From an uncultured Verrucomicrobiota bacterium (lineage in GTDB: Bacteria > Verrucomicrobiota > Kiritimatiellia > RFP12 > UBA1067): a stretch of 8,420 nt of DNA. The notes below the pieces were generated by a model. The model saw only the letters and a list, made by a program, of their open reading frames with translations. It was not told the DNA's origin and searched no databases. Below, piece after piece: positions 6,380 to 8,420 of the stretch. How positions within the stretch are numbered: position 1 is the stretch's first letter; the number at the start of each line of letters is the position of its first letter. Both the position numbers and the translations under genes were made by a program. The stretch lies in assembly GCA_946543025.1 (NCBI GenBank), contig CAMNLN010000144.1:1-8420 (forward strand). The letters run 5' to 3'.

Positions 6380-6408
6380 AAGACAGGCGCGAAGCGATTT
6401 GGTATCAT
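6380..6408 (+). promoter_or_regulatory. Putative promoter of the GH127 gene, geometry implying a leaderless transcript
   Basis: AAGACA (6380-6385; four of six match TTGACA), a 17-bp spacer, and TATCAT (6403-6408) with a TGG extension. Counting the last -10 base as -7, +1 falls on 6415, the A of the start codon. No Shine-Dalgarno exists between the -10 and the ATG. Confidence 0.55.
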
Positions 6409-6414
6409 GACGGC

Positions 6415-8409
6415 ATGAAAAAACTGTCGCTTGTCGTTTCCGCCTGCGCGCTGGGCGCGCTTTCCGTCTTCGCCGCCGGGCTGCGTCCGGCGGCACAGGT
6501 TCGCCTGCCGATCGGTGCGGTGCATCCCGAAGGCTGGCTGCGCGTGCAGCTGGAGAAGCAGCGCGACGGCATCACGGGAAATGCCGAGAAGCTCTACGAC
6601 GACATCGGGCAGAGCGACTGGCTGACGGGCGCCGCGCGCGGCGGGCAGTACGCCTGGGAGCGCGGTCCCTACTACGCGAAGGGGCTGCTCTCGCTCGCGT
6701 TCGCGCTGGACGACACGATGCTGAAGGCGCGGGCGAAGAAGTGGGTGGACGCCATCCTCGCCTCGCAGCGCGCGAACGGCGCCTTCGGCCCGAAGGACCG
6801 CAACTGGTGGGCGAACATGATCGCCCTCTGGCTCGTGCGCGACTGGGCGGAGGCGACGGGCGACGCGCGGGTGGTTCCGTTCCTTGAGAAGTACTTCGCC
6901 TTCCAGCGGCAGGAATTTGCGGAATGCCCGATCTCCGGCGACTCGATGTGGGCCGTCGCGCGCACGGGCGATGAGATGGACGTCGTCTTCTGGCTCTACG
7001 AGCAGACGGGGAAAGACGAGTGGCTCGACTTCGCGCGGACGCTCTCGACGGAGTCCGCCGACTGGACGACCTACTACCGGCGCGGCGGCGATCCGGGCCG
7101 CGAGAAGAAGACAGGCTACCGTTGCCACATCGTCAACTTTATGCAGGGCCTGAAGACGCCGGCGCTCCAGTGGCGGCTCGACGGTGACGCCCGCAAGCGC
7201 GACGCCTACCATTCCGCCTTCGATCCCGAAGGGTGGGTGATGCGCATGTGCGGCCGCCCCGACCGCATGCTCAACGGATCCGAGCCGCTGATCGACCGTA
7301 GCGCAACGGGCGGCACGGAACTGTGCGCGATCGCCGAGCGCATCCTCAGCTGCCAGACGCACCTGACCGTCTTCGCCGACGCGGAGGTGGCGGACGACCT
7401 GGAGACGGTGGCCTACAACTCGCTGCCCGCCACGCTCGCGCCGGACGGGAAAGGGATTCGCTACTACTGCCTCCTGAACCAGCCGGCGTGCCTGGACAAG
7501 TTCCTGCTCTTCGCGAACAACGGCGACAGAACCGAGAACGTCGGCGCGATCTGCCCGGGGCCGCACGCCGGGTTCGGGTGCTGCCGGTCCAACTTCCACC
7601 TCGCGTGGCCGAAGTTCGTGCAGTCGATGTGGATGGCGCGCGAGGGCGGGCTCGCGGCGCTCGCCTACGGCCCGTGCGACGTTTCGACGCCGACGGCCGA
7701 CGTGATCGAGACGGGCGACTATCCCTTCGGGCCGAACGTGACGTTGAAGGTGACGCGGGCGAAGGGCGGGGAATGGCCGCTCTTCGTGCGCATCCCCGGC
7801 TGGTGCGCGGGCGCGAAGGTGACCGTGAACGGCAAGGACGCCGGCTCGACGACGGCAGGGACCTTCAAGCGGATCGATCGCGTCTGGGAGGCCGGCGACG
7901 AGGTGACGCTCCTTTTCCCGATGGAGGCGCGCGTTTCGCGGTGGGAGATGGACGCCGTGGCCGTCACGCGCGGGCCGCTCGTCTACTCCCTCGAGATCCC
8001 GATGGAAGAACGGAAGGTGAAAAAGTACAAGGTGCCGTACGAGAAGGAGTGGATCGACAACTACGGCGGCGACTTCCCGCGCAAGGAACTGTTGCCGAAG
8101 GGGCCGTGGAACTACGTGCTTTCCCTGGGAAAGGACGGGAAGCTGGACGCGAAGGCGTCGGTCGTCCTGATTCCGTCCGATCCGTTCGCGCCGGGGCAGG
8201 CGCCGGTGACGGTTTCCGTTCCGGCCGTGAGGTCCGACTTCGGCGGGTGGGGGTACATGCGCGAGGTGACGACGGGGCGCGCGGTCGATCCGCCGCCGAG
8301 TCCGGTGCCGGATGAAGGGGGCGAGGTCGAGACGGTAAAGCTCGTGCCGTTCGGATCGACGCAGCTGCGCATTTCCCTGTTCCCCTGGTGCGCGAAGAAG
8401 GGGCGCTAA
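6415..8409 (+). CDS. Secreted GH127-family (DUF1680) beta-L-arabinofuranosidase
   Basis: A 664-residue exported glycoside hydrolase, normal in length for GH127 (closely related GH146 is the alternative). The family removes beta-L-arabinofuranose residues from plant glycans such as hydroxyproline-linked or pectic arabino-oligosaccharides. Residues 1-21 are a signal peptide (MKK, then a hydrophobic core, cleavage around Ala20-Ala21). VSAC at 8-11 resembles a lipobox but leaves a very short signal, so a lipoprotein is less likely. Residues about 25-430 form the helical barrel, with RGGQYAWERGPYYAKG (75-90) and ETGxDEWL-like helices. The residues that bind zinc and catalyse in characterised GH127 enzymes are present: Glu302-x-Cys304 in GTELCAIAERI, and Cys389-Cys390 in GFGCCRSNFHLAWPKFVQS. 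Beta-sandwich regions follow (LFVRIPGWC 456-464; VNGK 471-474; VTRGPLVYSLE 517-527). The start at 6415 is set by the signal peptide; there is no Shine-Dalgarno. Exact substrate is not deducible. Confidence 0.92.
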   Translation: MKKLSLVVSACALGALSVFAAGLRPAAQVRLPIGAVHPEGWLRVQLEKQRDGITGNAEKLYDDIGQSDWLTGAARGGQYAWERGPYYAKGLLSLAFALDDTMLKARAKKWVDAILASQRANGAFGPKDRNWWANMIALWLVRDWAEATGDARVVPFLEKYFAFQRQEFAECPISGDSMWAVARTGDEMDVVFWLYEQTGKDEWLDFARTLSTESADWTTYYRRGGDPGREKKTGYRCHIVNFMQGLKTPALQWRLDGDARKRDAYHSAFDPEGWVMRMCGRPDRMLNGSEPLIDRSATGGTELCAIAERILSCQTHLTVFADAEVADDLETVAYNSLPATLAPDGKGIRYYCLLNQPACLDKFLLFANNGDRTENVGAICPGPHAGFGCCRSNFHLAWPKFVQSMWMAREGGLAALAYGPCDVSTPTADVIETGDYPFGPNVTLKVTRAKGGEWPLFVRIPGWCAGAKVTVNGKDAGSTTAGTFKRIDRVWEAGDEVTLLFPMEARVSRWEMDAVAVTRGPLVYSLEIPMEERKVKKYKVPYEKEWIDNYGGDFPRKELLPKGPWNYVLSLGKDGKLDAKASVVLIPSDPFAPGQAPVTVSVPAVRSDFGGWGYMREVTTGRAVDPPPSPVPDEGGEVETVKLVPFGSTQLRISLFPWCAKKGR

Positions 8410-8420
8410 TTCGCAAAATA

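Noticed and set aside
6244..7599. Long open frame on the minus strand opposite the GH127 gene and the end of the LamG gene
   Set aside because: Same antisense composition bias; it spans two genes with strong family evidence on the plus strand and shows no domain of its own.
1..8420. CRISPR arrays, tRNA or rRNA genes, insertion sequences, attachment sites
   Set aside because: No regularly spaced repeats, cloverleaf-like segments, transposase motifs or flanking terminal repeats were seen on reading both strands.

Overview
The window is GC-rich bacterial DNA with tightly packed genes. The best guess for the source is an anaerobic, carbohydrate-degrading member of the Kiritimatiellota or another part of the Planctomycetota-Verrucomicrobiota-Chlamydiota group. 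This rests mainly on the large secreted protein with tandem lectin-like domains opening in a WWKFD signature, which I associate with that group. The assignment is an inference from gene style; there is no rRNA or other phylogenetic marker here.

Layout: two gene blocks diverge from a 135-bp intergenic region (2504-2638). Leftward (minus strand) runs an apparent operon: a stand-alone IMP cyclohydrolase domain (purH N-terminal half only), then a zinc-ribbon/PTS EIIA fusion 16 bp downstream, then a MenA-type prenyltransferase that starts inside the stop codon of the fusion gene (GTGA overlap) and runs off the left edge. Rightward (plus strand) are asd (aspartate-semialdehyde dehydrogenase), a secreted 879-residue protein with two LamG-like domains and two C-terminal beta-rich modules, and a secreted GH127-type beta-L-arabinofuranosidase with its Zn/Cys catalytic residues intact.

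The left block and asd are housekeeping or regulatory: purine synthesis, a phosphotransfer-type regulator, quinone synthesis, and the aspartate-family amino acids. The last two genes look like an accessory pair for binding and trimming arabinose-containing plant polysaccharides outside the cytoplasm; the pairing is inferred from adjacency and export signals.

The most informative non-coding signal is a shared promoter. Four genes (purH, asd, the LamG gene, GH127) each have an extended -10 of the form TGGTAnnnT. In the three plus-strand genes a -35-like hexamer lies exactly 17 bp upstream. In the GH127 gene this geometry places the predicted transcription start on the A of the ATG, so its message would be leaderless. 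No mobile elements, CRISPR arrays, tRNAs or rRNAs were seen, and I do not see a clear candidate for a wholly new system.
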